Part shown: positions 51,521-61,539 of the stretch, piece after piece
How the letters are laid out: every line of letters begins with the position of its first letter
How positions within the stretch are numbered: position 1 is the stretch's first letter
From: CBDFGE01 sp965247055
GTDB taxonomy: Bacteria; Chloroflexota; Dehalococcoidia; Lucifugimonadales; JAGWBF01
NCBI GenBank assembly: GCA_965247055.1
Contig: CBDFGE010000002.1
Coordinates: 186,001 to 250,000, forward strand
Length of the DNA stretch: 64,000 nucleotides
Reading direction: 5' to 3'
Program-made: the position numbers and the translations under genes
Notes under the pieces: generated by a model
The model's input: the letters and a program-made list of their open reading frames with translations, nothing else
Told to the model about the DNA's origin: nothing
The model's database searches: none

Positions 51521-52699
51521 ATGGTACGGTTCCTGACCGCGGGAGAGTCCCATGGGCAGGGGTTGGTCATCATCGTGGAGGGCATCCCCGCGGGGCTCCC
51601 CCTGTCCGAGGACTACATCGGGGCTCAGCTTGCCAGGCGCCAGCGGGGCTACGGGCGCGGCGGCAGGATGCTCATCGAGAGGGACCGGGCCCAGATCGTA
51701 ACCGGGGTGCGCCACGGACTTACCCTGGGAAGCCCCATAGGCATGACCATCGAGAACAAGGACTGGGCTAACTGGCTGGAGCCCATGGCTGTGGGGCCTG
51801 TGGAGGCGGAGGTGGAGCGGATTACCCGGCTTCGCCCCGGCCACGCCGACCTGCCGGGGACGATGAAGTACGGCTTCCACGACGTGCGCAACGTGCTGGA
51901 GCGCGCCAGTGCCCGGGAGACGGCCGCCAGGGTGGCGGCGGGAGCCGTGGCCATGAGACTGGTGGAGGAGTTCGGGATACGGCTCCACAGCCACGTGGTG
52001 GCCATCGGGGGCCACTGGGCGAGGGTTGAAGGCCCCATCGACTGGGACCGGGTGGAGGAGTCGCCCGTGCGCTGCGCCGACCCGGAGGCCTCACAACGCA
52101 TGATCGCCGCCATAGACGATGCGAAGGAGGCAGGCGACACAGTGGGAGGTGTGGTGGAGGTGGTGGCCACCGGAGTGCCCATGGGTCTCGGCTCCCACGT
52201 ACACTGGGACCGTAAGATAGACGGACGAATGGCCCAAGCCCTCATGTCCATCAACGCGGTCAAGGCCGCCTCCATTGGAGCGGGATGGGAGTCCGTGGAC
52301 CTACGGGGCTCCCAGGTCCACGACGTCATCGAGCCGGTGTCCGATCCCTCCCATCCCTGGCAGCGGCGCACCAACCGCTCCGGCGGCACCGAGGGCGGGA
52401 TGACCAACGGCATGCCCCTGGTGGCCCGCTTCGCCGTCAAGCCCATCTCCACGCTGGTCAATCCGCTGCCCTCCGTTGACCTGGATACCGGGGAGCTGGT
52501 GCAAGCCCATTACGAGCGGTCCGACGTCTGCCAGGTGCCCCCGGCCGGCGTCATAGGTGAGGCGGTGGTCGCCCTGGTGCTGTCCGACGCCTTCATGGAG
52601 AAGTTCGGCGGCGACCACGTGGAGGAGACCCGGCGGAACTGCAACGGCTACCTCAAGACCGTGGGGCCGAGGAAGCTCCTTTCGGGCCTCGAGCGCTGA
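51521..52699 (+). CDS. aroC: Chorismate synthase
   Basis: ATG 51521 after CAGGAGTAGT. 392 residues. Signatures: FLTAGESHGQGLVIIVEGIP, RRQRGYGRGGRMLIERD, RPGHADLPGTMKYGFHDVRN, RASARETAARVAAGAVA, and NRSGGTEGGMTNGMPLVARF. It converts EPSP to chorismate using reduced FMN. Full length. It lies 57 bases after aroE, in the same operon. Confidence 0.97.
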   Translation: MVRFLTAGESHGQGLVIIVEGIPAGLPLSEDYIGAQLARRQRGYGRGGRMLIERDRAQIVTGVRHGLTLGSPIGMTIENKDWANWLEPMAVGPVEAEVERITRLRPGHADLPGTMKYGFHDVRNVLERASARETAARVAAGAVAMRLVEEFGIRLHSHVVAIGGHWARVEGPIDWDRVEESPVRCADPEASQRMIAAIDDAKEAGDTVGGVVEVVATGVPMGLGSHVHWDRKIDGRMAQALMSINAVKAASIGAGWESVDLRGSQVHDVIEPVSDPSHPWQRRTNRSGGTEGGMTNGMPLVARFAVKPISTLVNPLPSVDLDTGELVQAHYERSDVCQVPPAGVIGEAVVALVLSDAFMEKFGGDHVEETRRNCNGYLKTVGPRKLLSGLER

Positions 52700-52716
52700 G
52701 GGAAGGGAGTACAGGA

Positions 52717-54342
52717 ATCTCCTCTCCCGAGAACATTGTCCTCGTCGGCCTCCCCGCCACGGGCAAGACCCTCGTTGGGAAAGAGGTGTCCCGCCGCCTG
52801 GGCTGGCGGTTCATCGACACCGACGCTGAGATAGAGGCCAGGGCGGGGAAGTCGATCTCCCGGATCTTTTCCGAGGACGGCGAGGCGGTTGTTCGTCTCA
52901 TGGAGAAGCGGGCCCTCCGGGAGGCGCTTTCAGGCGGGGGCAGGGTGGTCTCCACCGGGGGTGGCGCGGTGATTGACCCGGAGAACCGGGCGCTCATGCT
53001 GAGCCGGGGGCTGGTGGTGTGCCTGGATGCGCGTCCCGACACGATATACAGCCGCCTGTCAGGGGATGATGCCAGCCCGGTGGAGTCCCGCCCCCTCCTT
53101 TCCGGACCCGATCTCCTGGGCCGGATAAAAACCTTCCGAGACCAGCGACAGCCCTACTACTCCGAGGCCCACCGGACGGTGAATACCGACGGCTTGACCG
53201 TGGAGCAGGTTGCCCTGGAGGTGGCGAAGGACATGAAAGACCCCAAGCTGGCGGCGGTTGTCAGCCACTCCACCGGCAGCTATCCGGTGCTGGTGGGGCC
53301 GGCCCTTTTGGATGAGATGGGCCAGAGGCTGGCCGGGCTGGGAGTAGCCGGGCCGGTGTACATCATCAGTGACGACCGGGTCTTCTCTCCCTACGGGCGG
53401 AGGGCCCAGATGTCGCTCCATAGCAGCCACATCGAGGCCCATTGTTTTATCATACCCGCAGGTGAGCAGAGCAAGAGGCTGGAGTTGGCGAGGGCAATCT
53501 ATGAGTGGCTGGTCGAAAGGCGGGCCGAGCGAGGCCACGCCATCCTTGCCGTTGGCGGGGGCGTGGTGGGCGACCTGGCGGGCTTCGTGGCGGCGACGTT
53601 TCTGCGGGGCATGCCCCTGGTTCAGGCGCCCACCAGCATGGCGGCGATGGTGGACGCCTCCATCGGCGGCAAGGTAGCGGTGAACCTGCCCCAGGGCAAG
53701 AACCTTGTGGGCGCCTTCTATCAGCCTCTGATGGTCCTGGCCGACGTCTCGGCGCTGTCCACCCTGGGCAAGAGGGAGCTGGCCGAGGGCTGGGCGGAAG
53801 CCATCAAGCATGGCTTTATCCTGGACGCCACGCTGGTGGACCTCTTCGAGGAGCATGCCGAGGGCCTGATGGCCCTGGAGCCCGAGGTGACCACCCGGGC
53901 TATCCGGGAGAGTGTTGCCATAAAGGCACAGGTGGTCAGCGAAGATGAGCGGGAGACCCTGGGCCGCCGTATCCTCCTTAACTACGGCCACACGATAGGG
54001 CACGCCCTGGAGGCGGCGAGCGGTTACGGCCGCTTTATGCATGGTGAGGCGGTGGCGGTGGGCATGAGCGGCGCCGCGCTTATCAGCCAGAGCATGGGTA
54101 TGGTGCCCGCAGAGCTGGTGAAGCGGCAGGGCCGGCTCCTGGAGCGGTTTGGTCTGCCCACCTCGGCCCCCGGCGTGGACCCCGAGGATGTGCTGCGGGC
54201 CATGTCCCTGGACAAGAAGACCGAGGCCGGCTCCATCAAGTGGGTGCTGCTGGAGGGTGTGGGAAGGGCGGTGGTGAGGAGGGATGTCCCCGCCAAGCTG
54301 GTGGAGGATACGGTGCGGGTCCTGTGTGGCACCCCTCCCTGA
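52717..54342 (+). CDS. aroKB: Shikimate kinase - 3-dehydroquinate synthase fusion
   Basis: N-terminal shikimate kinase: ENIVLVGLPATGKTLVG (Walker A), FIDTDAEIEARAGKSIS and VVSTGGGAVIDPENR. From about residue 200, dehydroquinate synthase: YPVLVGPALLDEM, GGGVVGDLAGFVAATFLRG, VQAPTSMAAMVDASIGGKVA, and metal-binding Glu/His in LAEGWAEAIKHGF, NYGHTIGHALEAASGYGRFM and HGEAVAVGM. The kinase requires residues upstream of the first normal start (GTG 52786), which would cut off Walker A. In the 5' extension no ATG, GTG or TTG is in frame, so I place the start at ATC 52717 (ATT 52735 or CTG further up are alternatives). A fusion of this order is known in several phyla. Confidence 0.88.
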   Translation: MSSPENIVLVGLPATGKTLVGKEVSRRLGWRFIDTDAEIEARAGKSISRIFSEDGEAVVRLMEKRALREALSGGGRVVSTGGGAVIDPENRALMLSRGLVVCLDARPDTIYSRLSGDDASPVESRPLLSGPDLLGRIKTFRDQRQPYYSEAHRTVNTDGLTVEQVALEVAKDMKDPKLAAVVSHSTGSYPVLVGPALLDEMGQRLAGLGVAGPVYIISDDRVFSPYGRRAQMSLHSSHIEAHCFIIPAGEQSKRLELARAIYEWLVERRAERGHAILAVGGGVVGDLAGFVAATFLRGMPLVQAPTSMAAMVDASIGGKVAVNLPQGKNLVGAFYQPLMVLADVSALSTLGKRELAEGWAEAIKHGFILDATLVDLFEEHAEGLMALEPEVTTRAIRESVAIKAQVVSEDERETLGRRILLNYGHTIGHALEAASGYGRFMHGEAVAVGMSGAALISQSMGMVPAELVKRQGRLLERFGLPTSAPGVDPEDVLRAMSLDKKTEAGSIKWVLLEGVGRAVVRRDVPAKLVEDTVRVLCGTPP

Positions 54343-54376
54343 GCTCCCGGGCGGACCTAAAGGGCATGAAGTGCCC

Positions 54377-54718
54377 TCAAGGGTTCCGGAACTGGAGGAG
54401 TATTCGGGCGAACTCGTCGTCCAGGGAGGGGATGTTCTCGGCAACGGCTTCCAATTCGTCCTCGCCGAAGGCCTTCAGGGTCGTGCTGCGCATGTTTCCC
54501 AGACTGCACAGGCCCAGGGCCATGGAGACGCACGCCGCGTCGCTGGGGGCCTCGATGACCGCCACCAGGTCGTACGGGCCCAAGGTGAGGTAGATTCCGG
54601 GCACCTTTCCGCCGGCGGTTTCCACGGCCTGCCGGAAGGCGCTGATGTGTTGGGGCAGGTACTTGATGTTCCGCATTCCTTCGTCGGTATAGTTGAGCAG
54701 CAGAACGTATCTAGGCAT
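54377..54718 (-). CDS. GYD-domain protein
   Basis: 113 residues. MPRYVLLLNYTDEGMRNIKY.., with LTLGPYDLVAVIEAPSDAA (the GYD-type motif, here GPYD) and a C-terminal helix. GYD domains have a dimeric alpha-beta barrel fold; function unknown. It is transcribed towards aroKB; the hairpin AGGGCATGAAGTGCCCT (54,359-54,375) between the genes may terminate both. Confidence 0.8.
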   Translation of the reverse strand: MPRYVLLLNYTDEGMRNIKYLPQHISAFRQAVETAGGKVPGIYLTLGPYDLVAVIEAPSDAACVSMALGLCSLGNMRSTTLKAFGEDELEAVAENIPSLDDEFARILLQFRNP

Positions 54719-54959
54719 CCTCTCTATCCCCTTCCCGGTTTCCCGTCATTCCTTTGGAGAAGAACATGTGGGCCCTTTGTCTTAGCGGAGTCTCCCCTCC
54801 GCAAGGCGCCGCCGGGCACTACCCTGAACGCCGACTCCCAGAAGGCGTACAGGCCCAGAGATGGCATTACCACCACTCCCAGGACCAGAAAGGTGCTTCG
54901 GCGGCCACGTCGTGTAAGAAACCGTTGATGGCCCACGCGTCCTTCGTGGCACGGCTCCC
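54719..54959. other. Intergenic, nothing secure
   Basis: A reverse frame of 79 codons (54724-54963) contains LVLGVVVMPSLGLYAFW but overlaps the true hemL end and has no ribosome site, so I do not call it. Confidence 0.35.
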
Positions 54960-56239
54960 TCAAGGGACCTCTGGGAGCGCCTCCCTTGCCGCGGCAATGG
55001 TACCGTCCAGATCATCTTCGCTGTGTGCCAGTGATAGGAAGATTGCTTCGTACTGAGAGGGCGCCAGGTAAACCCCCTGTCGAGCATTCCGTGGAAGAAG
55101 CGAGCGTATCTTCGTGTGTCCGACTCCTCCGCGTCGCGCAGGCCAGCCACGGGCCCAGGGGTGAAGAAGGCGGTGAACATCGAGCCTACCCGGTTGATGG
55201 TCAGCGGCACCTCGGCCTCCTGGGCGGCCTCCTTGAGGCCATCCTCAAGACGAGCCCCCAGGGACTCCAGCCGCTGGTAGACCCCGGGACGTTGCAGCGC
55301 TCTCAGAGTAGCTACCCCAGCGGCCACGGCCAGGGGGTTGCCCGATAGGGTGCCGGCCTGGTACATGGGCCCGAGAGGGGCCACCACCTCCATAATCTCG
55401 CGCCGGCCTCCGTAAGCGCCCACCGGGAGACCGCCCCCGATGATCTTACCCAGGCAGGTTATATCCGCCTCGACCTCGTACAGTGCCTGGGCACCTCCGT
55501 AGGCAACCCGAAAACCGGTGATCACCTCGTCCAGGATGAGCAAGGAGCCGGCCTCTGGCGTCAGGTCTCGTAGCGCGGCCAGGAAGCCTGGGGCTGGTGG
55601 TACCATTCCCATGTTCCCCGCCACCGGCTCCACGATTACGGCGGCGACCTGCCCTGGGTAGCTATCCAGGCACGCCTCCACCGAGGCTACGTCGTTGTAA
55701 TCGGCCACCAGGGTCTCGCCCGCGTACGCCTCGGGGACGCCCGCGCTGGTCGGCACGCCCTGGGCCAGTGCGCCTGAGCCCGACTTTACCATAAGACCGT
55801 CGGCGTGTCCGTGGTAGCAGCCGGAGAACTTGACGATCTTGTTTTCCCCCGTATAAGCCCTTGCCAGGCGTATGGCGCTCATGCAGGCTTCCGTTCCCGA
55901 GTTGACCAAGCGTACCATCTCCACCGAGGGGATGGCCCCGCAGCAGATGAGCTGGGCCAGCTCCGCTTCCTGGGGAACGGGGGCGCCGAAGGTGGTGCCG
56001 CCCTCAATGGCCTCCCTGAGCACTCCCACAACTTCCGGGTGGGCATGTCCCAGGATCAGCGGACCCCACGAGCACAGGTAGTCCACGTACGAGTTGCCGT
56101 CGATGTCCCATACGTGGCACCCGCTACCACGGGCGATGAATCTGGGAACACCCTCGACGGAGCGGAAGGACCTGACCGGGCTGTTGACCCCGCCTGGGAT
56201 GTACTTCTGGGTCCGGGAGAATAGGTCTTGCGACCTGGC
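54960..56239 (-). pseudogene. hemL: Glutamate-1-semialdehyde aminotransferase with lost start and 3' frameshift
   Basis: Nearly the whole enzyme is visible: ARSQDLFSRTQKYIPGGVNS, VRLVNSGTEACMSAIRLARA, FSGCYHGHADGLMVKSG, LLILDEVITGFRVAYGG, and LGKIIGGGLPVGAYGGR with the PLP-binding Lys. Two defects: upstream, the start is missing because the gene is joined out of frame to a hemA fragment; near the 3' end a G run (C5 on the plus strand, 55,073-55,077) is one base short, so the frame leaves ..FFHGMLDRG and the native end YLAPSQYEAIFLSLAHSEDD.. is in another frame to TGA 54,960. The enzyme makes 5-aminolevulinate. Confidence 0.85.
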
Positions 56240-56241
56240 AT

Positions 56242-56382
56242 GGTGGAAAGTATTACGCCCTGCCCCACATAGGCCCTGAGAGATTCCAGGTCTCCGGGCA
56301 ACTGTCCTTTGGGCACCGCGGTCCTCTCCCGGACCTCCAGAGGTGCCGTATGGTGGTTCATCCCCACCACAAGGAAGCCCAC
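56242..56382 (-). pseudogene. hemA: Glutamyl-tRNA reductase N-terminal fragment
   Basis: GTG 56382 after GACGGAGGAGCATCA reads MGFLVVGMNHHTAPLEVRER.. to ..AYVGQGVILST, the HemA N-terminus just before its catalytic Cys (normally STCNR). There it switches into hemL. About 47 residues remain, so the rest of hemA and whatever lay between was deleted. hemA and hemL encode consecutive steps, which makes the deletion plausible. Confidence 0.8.
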
Positions 56383-56698
56383 TGATGCTCCTCCGTCGAC
56401 TGGCACCGCACCATTCTCCGGGACACCGCCTCTGCAAAGGGGGGCGAGCTCTCCTGCGGGGGGTGTCTGGTGGGACATATGATAAGGGTAGCACAAAGTG
56501 TGCTGGAAATGCAGTGGGGGAAGGGGCGGGCCACGGGCTCATCTCGTGGCGGGGCTGATTGTCCCCTCTGGAAGATGCGGAGGCGTCAGGGTGGTGCGCA
56601 GATGGGAGCAGGCCTATGCCCCCGGGTGTGGTACGGTAGCAACGGGGCGCTGCTTCGCCGTTGGCAATTTGGGGGCTCGACGGCGGTTGCCGACCGGC

Positions 56699-57127
56699 TC
56701 AGTCGGCGCTGGCGCTTGCCGTGTCCCCCGCCCGCAGGTCCGCCAGCCTCTCCCTCATCGTGCGTATCTCCCGCTGCCCGCGGCCCGTTCGAACGGAAAT
56801 CTCCTGGATGGAAAGCCCCCGGTCCAGGTGGTTTATCACCTGGAGGTTGCGGTCCCGCCACCTCGATTCGCCGGCAGTTTTCGCCTCTATCAGCGAGTTG
56901 AGGTTCCTGACCGAGCGTGTCCTATATCGGTCACCCCGGCTTCTGCCAGGGGTCTGGTCGAGGCTCTCTCCGTTCGACGCCTCGACGGGCTTCCATTTCT
57001 CCACCGGCTGCGGGGCGGCGTTTGTCACGTCGCGGTCCCCGTAGTAGTACTGGGCGCACTGTATGCACTTCCACTCGTCCCCATTGAGGACCAGGTCGCC
57101 GCCACACTTGAAACAGTTCTTCAGCAT
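56699..57127 (-). CDS. Zinc-ribbon and helix-turn-helix protein
   Basis: ATG 57127. 142 residues. MLKNCFKCGGDLVLNGDEWK.. with CxxC..CxxC (CFKCGG..CIQC) is a zinc ribbon at the N-terminus. The C-terminal part, NLQVINHLDRGLSIQEISVR.. with TGRGQREIRTMRERLADL, is a helix-turn-helix of the kind in sigma-like or phage regulators. Likely a DNA-binding regulator; family not recognised. Its leader is long and structured. Confidence 0.65.
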   Translation of the reverse strand: MLKNCFKCGGDLVLNGDEWKCIQCAQYYYGDRDVTNAAPQPVEKWKPVEASNGESLDQTPGRSRGDRYRTRSVRNLNSLIEAKTAGESRWRDRNLQVINHLDRGLSIQEISVRTGRGQREIRTMRERLADLRAGDTASASAD

Positions 57128-57299
57128 ACACAGCATACTGCGCACCCCCAAAGTCGCTACCGGGCCTGGCCGGAATCTCGCCGTGCGGAGGACTTGTCAC
57201 CCCTCCACCACTCGGGACGCCGCTAACCGTCGTGGGGTCCTTCGTCTTCTCCGGTCCGACGGCTAGACACCGCAGGCCGAGGCGCATATTTGACGTTTC

Positions 57300-57538
57300 C
57301 AGGATATGATGAGCCTCGAAACGCGTGCCAGGGTGTCAACACCCAAGGGGGTGGGGGCTCTCCCATAGGTCTCTCAGGGTAAAGGGCGGGGGCTATCTTC
57401 GTGCCCCGCCGCGCTCACGCTGTTACGCCGGTTGGCGTGCCCAGCGGGAGAGCGTGAGCCTTCATCGGCAGTCCGTTGGGTGAACGCTCTTATCCAGCGA
57501 TATGCGAGCCCCGGAGCCCAAGGACGGGCGCGGGCGCA
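57300..57538 (-). other. Structured intergenic region, possible leader RNA
   Basis: GCTCACGCT and AGCGTGAGC (about 57,411-57,463) pair over nine bases, with an inner ACGCC-GGTT-GGCGT hairpin; next to it CGGGGGCTATCTTCGTGCCCCG forms another hairpin. The region is upstream of the zinc-ribbon gene. No known riboswitch consensus is recognised. Confidence 0.35.
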
Positions 57539-58453
57539 TTACGAGGGGCAGAGGATATCCCGGAGGGCCGCCTCGAGCTCTGGGAACTTGAACCGGTACC
57601 CAGACTCTTGGGCCCGGTGGGGGATGACCCGCCGGCTCCACAGCAACTCTGGGGCCATTGCGCCCAGGACGAGCTTGAGGGCCAGGGCCGGCGCCGGAAC
57701 GACGGAAGGACGATGGAGCAGGCGGCCGAGGGCGCGGGCGAACTCCCGCTGCCGTACCGGCTGGGGTGCCGTGGCGTTGAATACCCCGTCGATGTCTCGC
57801 TCAAGGGTATGCCTTATGAGGCCGATAAGGTCGGCGAGGTGAATCCAGGCCCACCACTGCCTGCCCGAGCCCAGGGGGCCTCCGAGGCCGAGCCTGGACA
57901 GCAGGAGTAAGGGGGCCAGCGCTCCACCTCCCGGGCCGAGGACGATGCCAAAGCGCAGGAGTGCCACCCGTAGGCCCAGCTCTCTAGCCTGATATGCCTC
58001 CTCCTCCCAGGCCTGGCAGACCTGGGAGAGGAAATACTGGTTGGCGGGAGGGCTCTCTTCCACGACTTCGGCGTCGCCGTGGTCGCCGTAGTAGCCGATG
58101 GCGCTGGAAGAGAGCAGGACCCGTGGCCGAGGCGTCGCGAGGCTGATTCCCTGGACCAGATGGCGCGTGCCGTCCCTGCGGCTCTCCAGGACCGCCCGCT
58201 TGCTGCCAGCGGATGGGCGAACGCCAATTCGTTCCCCGGCCAGGTGAATCACCGCATCGGTGCCGGCGAAGGCCTCAATGGGGGGTGGTGAGGCCGTGGC
58301 CTCCCAGCCGAAGGCCTGGTCCAGCCAGGGAAGACGCCTCAGCGCTGTTTCTGGATGGCGGGACAGCCCCGTGACCGTGTGCCCGGCATCGCTGAGAGCC
58401 CTACCTACCGCCGCGCCGATGAACCCGGTGACACCTGTGATGAGGACCTTCAT
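57539..58453 (-). CDS. TIGR01777-family epimerase (YfcH-like)
   Basis: ATG 58453, after GGGAGGGGCTCT. 304 residues. NAD(P)-binding MKVLITGVTGFIGAAVGRAL, GTDAVIHLAGE, LLSSSAIGYYGDHGDAEVVE, RFGIVLGPGGGALAPLL, and the C-terminal DUF1731 part YRFKFPELEAALRDIL. An extended short-chain dehydrogenase; the substrate is unknown, possibly a nucleotide sugar or cell-division link as proposed for SulA-like relatives. Complete. Confidence 0.9.
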   Translation of the reverse strand: MKVLITGVTGFIGAAVGRALSDAGHTVTGLSRHPETALRRLPWLDQAFGWEATASPPPIEAFAGTDAVIHLAGERIGVRPSAGSKRAVLESRRDGTRHLVQGISLATPRPRVLLSSSAIGYYGDHGDAEVVEESPPANQYFLSQVCQAWEEEAYQARELGLRVALLRFGIVLGPGGGALAPLLLLSRLGLGGPLGSGRQWWAWIHLADLIGLIRHTLERDIDGVFNATAPQPVRQREFARALGRLLHRPSVVPAPALALKLVLGAMAPELLWSRRVIPHRAQESGYRFKFPELEAALRDILCPS

Positions 58454-58626
58454 AGAGCCCCTCCCTGAAAGGCCCATCGCCGGGATAAAGTACCCACGTC
58501 GTGCCGGACCCGGGGGCTATCGCGGCGATCTAAACCTACCCAGCCGGTGTAAGCAAAGGTGCGTCCGAACTGCTTCCGAGGGATAGTCTCGTACGTGCCC
58601 AGGTTAATACCCGCACATCGGGTTAG

Positions 58627-59016
58627 CTAAGGGGCCCCGGACGCAGAGAGAAAGGCGCGGACCTCGCGGGCCATCTCCTCGGGCTTGTGGTAGCCGATGT
58701 CGTGGATCGTGTCGGGGATCCAGGCCAGCTTGCAGCTTTCGATGGCCGACTGAGCCGACTCGGCCATGATCCTGCGCATCCGGGCGAACTCTTGATTGCC
58801 CGTGCCTTGACGCGTGCCTGCCGCCACTATCAGGGTGGGGCAGCGTACTCGATGAAACATGGTGGAGAGAGGCTCGTTCCACATGGCCTCGAGCACCTGA
58901 GCGTGGCTGGCGGGCTCGAGGATGTCCCTCACAGTATCGTCCGGCCCGGCCCGGACCATGGTCATCGCTATCTCCGCGGGGGGTGGCCGCTGGAGCCGGG
59001 GGCCGGGTTTGTCCAC
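58627..59016 (-). CDS. Alpha/beta-hydrolase C-terminal half
   Basis: GTG 59016 after CGGAGGAGACGCA, so it looks translated on its own. 129 residues. CPTLIVAAGTRQGTGNQEFA is the late strand with the acid position, and PDTIHDIGYHKPEEMAREVR contains the catalytic His. The nucleophile elbow (GxSxG) and the whole first half of the fold are missing. Either a truncated gene or a stand-alone C-terminal domain. The PAC2 gene is 66 bases upstream. Confidence 0.55.
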   Translation of the reverse strand: MDKPGPRLQRPPPAEIAMTMVRAGPDDTVRDILEPASHAQVLEAMWNEPLSTMFHRVRCPTLIVAAGTRQGTGNQEFARMRRIMAESAQSAIESCKLAWIPDTIHDIGYHKPEEMAREVRAFLSASGAP

Positions 59017-59082
59017 TGCGTCTCCTCCGCCGAAAAGTCCGGGCGTGCGGGGGCGTTGGGTCCTCCTGGCGCCATTGGGTAC

Positions 59083-60042
59083 TTAGGGGTCTTCGGGGAC
59101 CTCGGGGGCGTTCTTGATGATGTCGTCCAGTGTCTTGTCCAGCTCCGGGGCCAGCTTCACGTGCTCGATATAAGGAGTGAACTTGTACTCGACCCTAGCT
59201 CTTTTGATGATCTCACTGGCGGTGGAGTTGGACGAGGCGATCTTGTCGAGGGTCTCTTTCAGGCGGTTGGACTCGGCCTCGCCCTTCGTCTTGAGGTCGG
59301 TCAGATCGATGTCGAGTTCGAACAGGGCCTTCAGCCTTCGCATGATGTCGTAAAAGGACCTGTGGTCCCTCACGATGGCCACCGGCTCTTTATCGGAAGT
59401 CAAAAACGCGTACGCGGGGGCCATGGACCCGAGCCGGAACAGCTCCACATCGGGGTAATAATGGTGGGCAAGGGTTATGAGGGCCATACTTATGGTCGGC
59501 CCGCTCCGCCTGTCGCTGCCATAGCTGGAAAAGGCAACCCCGTAGGGCTCCAGCTCCTCTTTCAGGTGAGGGTTGCTGTAGGAGCAGTTGACGCTCCTTT
59601 CCAGGTCGGGCGGCGCAGGGCCGTTGTATCCCTCCACGGCGGCCGTGCGTTTGACCCCCAGCTCCCTTACGGCGTGGAAGAAAGCCTCGCCGTAGAGGTC
59701 GATGCGGAACCAGGGCTCCTCTCCTAGAAACAGGATCAGACCCTTGCCGGCGTCGTAGAAGTAGTTCTCCCGGTACATCCTCGTGCTCGGCAGCCCCTCG
59801 CGATAGGCCGCAGCTGGCCGGAAGGCGTCGTGAGTGCCCGGTACCTGGAAGGGGTAGCACTCCATGGAGACCTTCTCGCCCAGCGCCCCTATCTTCCTGG
59901 CACCGTACCTGTCGATGAGGTACTGGGGCAGGCCACTGGAGATCTCCCCGCCGTCGGACCACTGGGGCTTCCAGCCGGCTATCATGTACTTCGCCGGCGG
60001 CTTCTCATAAAGGTCCCAAAGCTCACTCGTCATGCTGTCCAT
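59083..60042 (-). CDS. PAC2-family protein
   Basis: ATG 60042 (MDSMTSELWDLYEKPPAKYM..); the frame also reaches ATG 60171 through the poly-C tract. About 319 residues. IAGWKPQWSDGGEISSGLPQ, YLIDRYGARKIGAL and ISMALITLAHHYYPDVELFR fit the PAC2 (proteasome assembly chaperone 2-like) fold, found in ATP-grasp-linked and proteasome-linked proteins of Actinobacteria, archaea and Chloroflexi. A helical C-terminal part (LDIDLTDLKTKGEAESNRLK) follows. Bacterial PAC2 function is unsettled. Confidence 0.8.
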   Translation of the reverse strand: MDSMTSELWDLYEKPPAKYMIAGWKPQWSDGGEISSGLPQYLIDRYGARKIGALGEKVSMECYPFQVPGTHDAFRPAAAYREGLPSTRMYRENYFYDAGKGLILFLGEEPWFRIDLYGEAFFHAVRELGVKRTAAVEGYNGPAPPDLERSVNCSYSNPHLKEELEPYGVAFSSYGSDRRSGPTISMALITLAHHYYPDVELFRLGSMAPAYAFLTSDKEPVAIVRDHRSFYDIMRRLKALFELDIDLTDLKTKGEAESNRLKETLDKIASSNSTASEIIKRARVEYKFTPYIEHVKLAPELDKTLDDIIKNAPEVPEDP

Positions 60043-60133
60043 CTCTACTGGGGTAGGGACCTGTCGACGCGACCCTCTGGCCCCCGCAGCCGGGCCCAAG
60101 AGTTCCCGAGTCCCAGGGGGCTTGCCACTATAG

Positions 60134-60164
60134 ATTATACACCGTAGAGTTGGGGGGGGGGGGG
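60134..60164 (-). promoter_or_regulatory. TATAAT box with C13 tract over the -35 position
   Basis: On the reverse strand, TATAAT (60139-60134) precedes the PAC2 gene by about 90 bases. A C13 tract (G13 on plus, 60,152-60,164) covers the place where a -35 hexamer with a 17-base spacer would sit. The tract also lies in an alternative N-terminal extension (MSTPPPPTL..). Confidence 0.55.
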
Positions 60165-60233
60165 TGGACACCGTGGCCTGGACGACGGGTGCCGTAACGC
60201 CCCTGGGCTGAGACGTGGACCGGGAAGACCGGG

Positions 60234-60239
60234 TATAAT
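60234..60239 (+). promoter_or_regulatory. -10 box upstream of tRNA-Ala
   Basis: Perfect TATAAT 68 bases before the tRNA. A clear -35 is not evident. Confidence 0.5.
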
Positions 60240-60307
60240 GGGTGTGGACGGCAGGGGTACCGGGGTCCGGGGCTCCAGGTAGGACCTGCCCTTCGCCGTT
60301 CGAGGAC

Positions 60308-61523
<1,216 letters not shown>

Positions 61524-61539
<16 letters not shown>

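Noticed and set aside
54724..54963. Reverse-strand 79-codon frame with a hydrophobic stretch
   Set aside because: No ribosome site or family; it overlaps the native hemL end.
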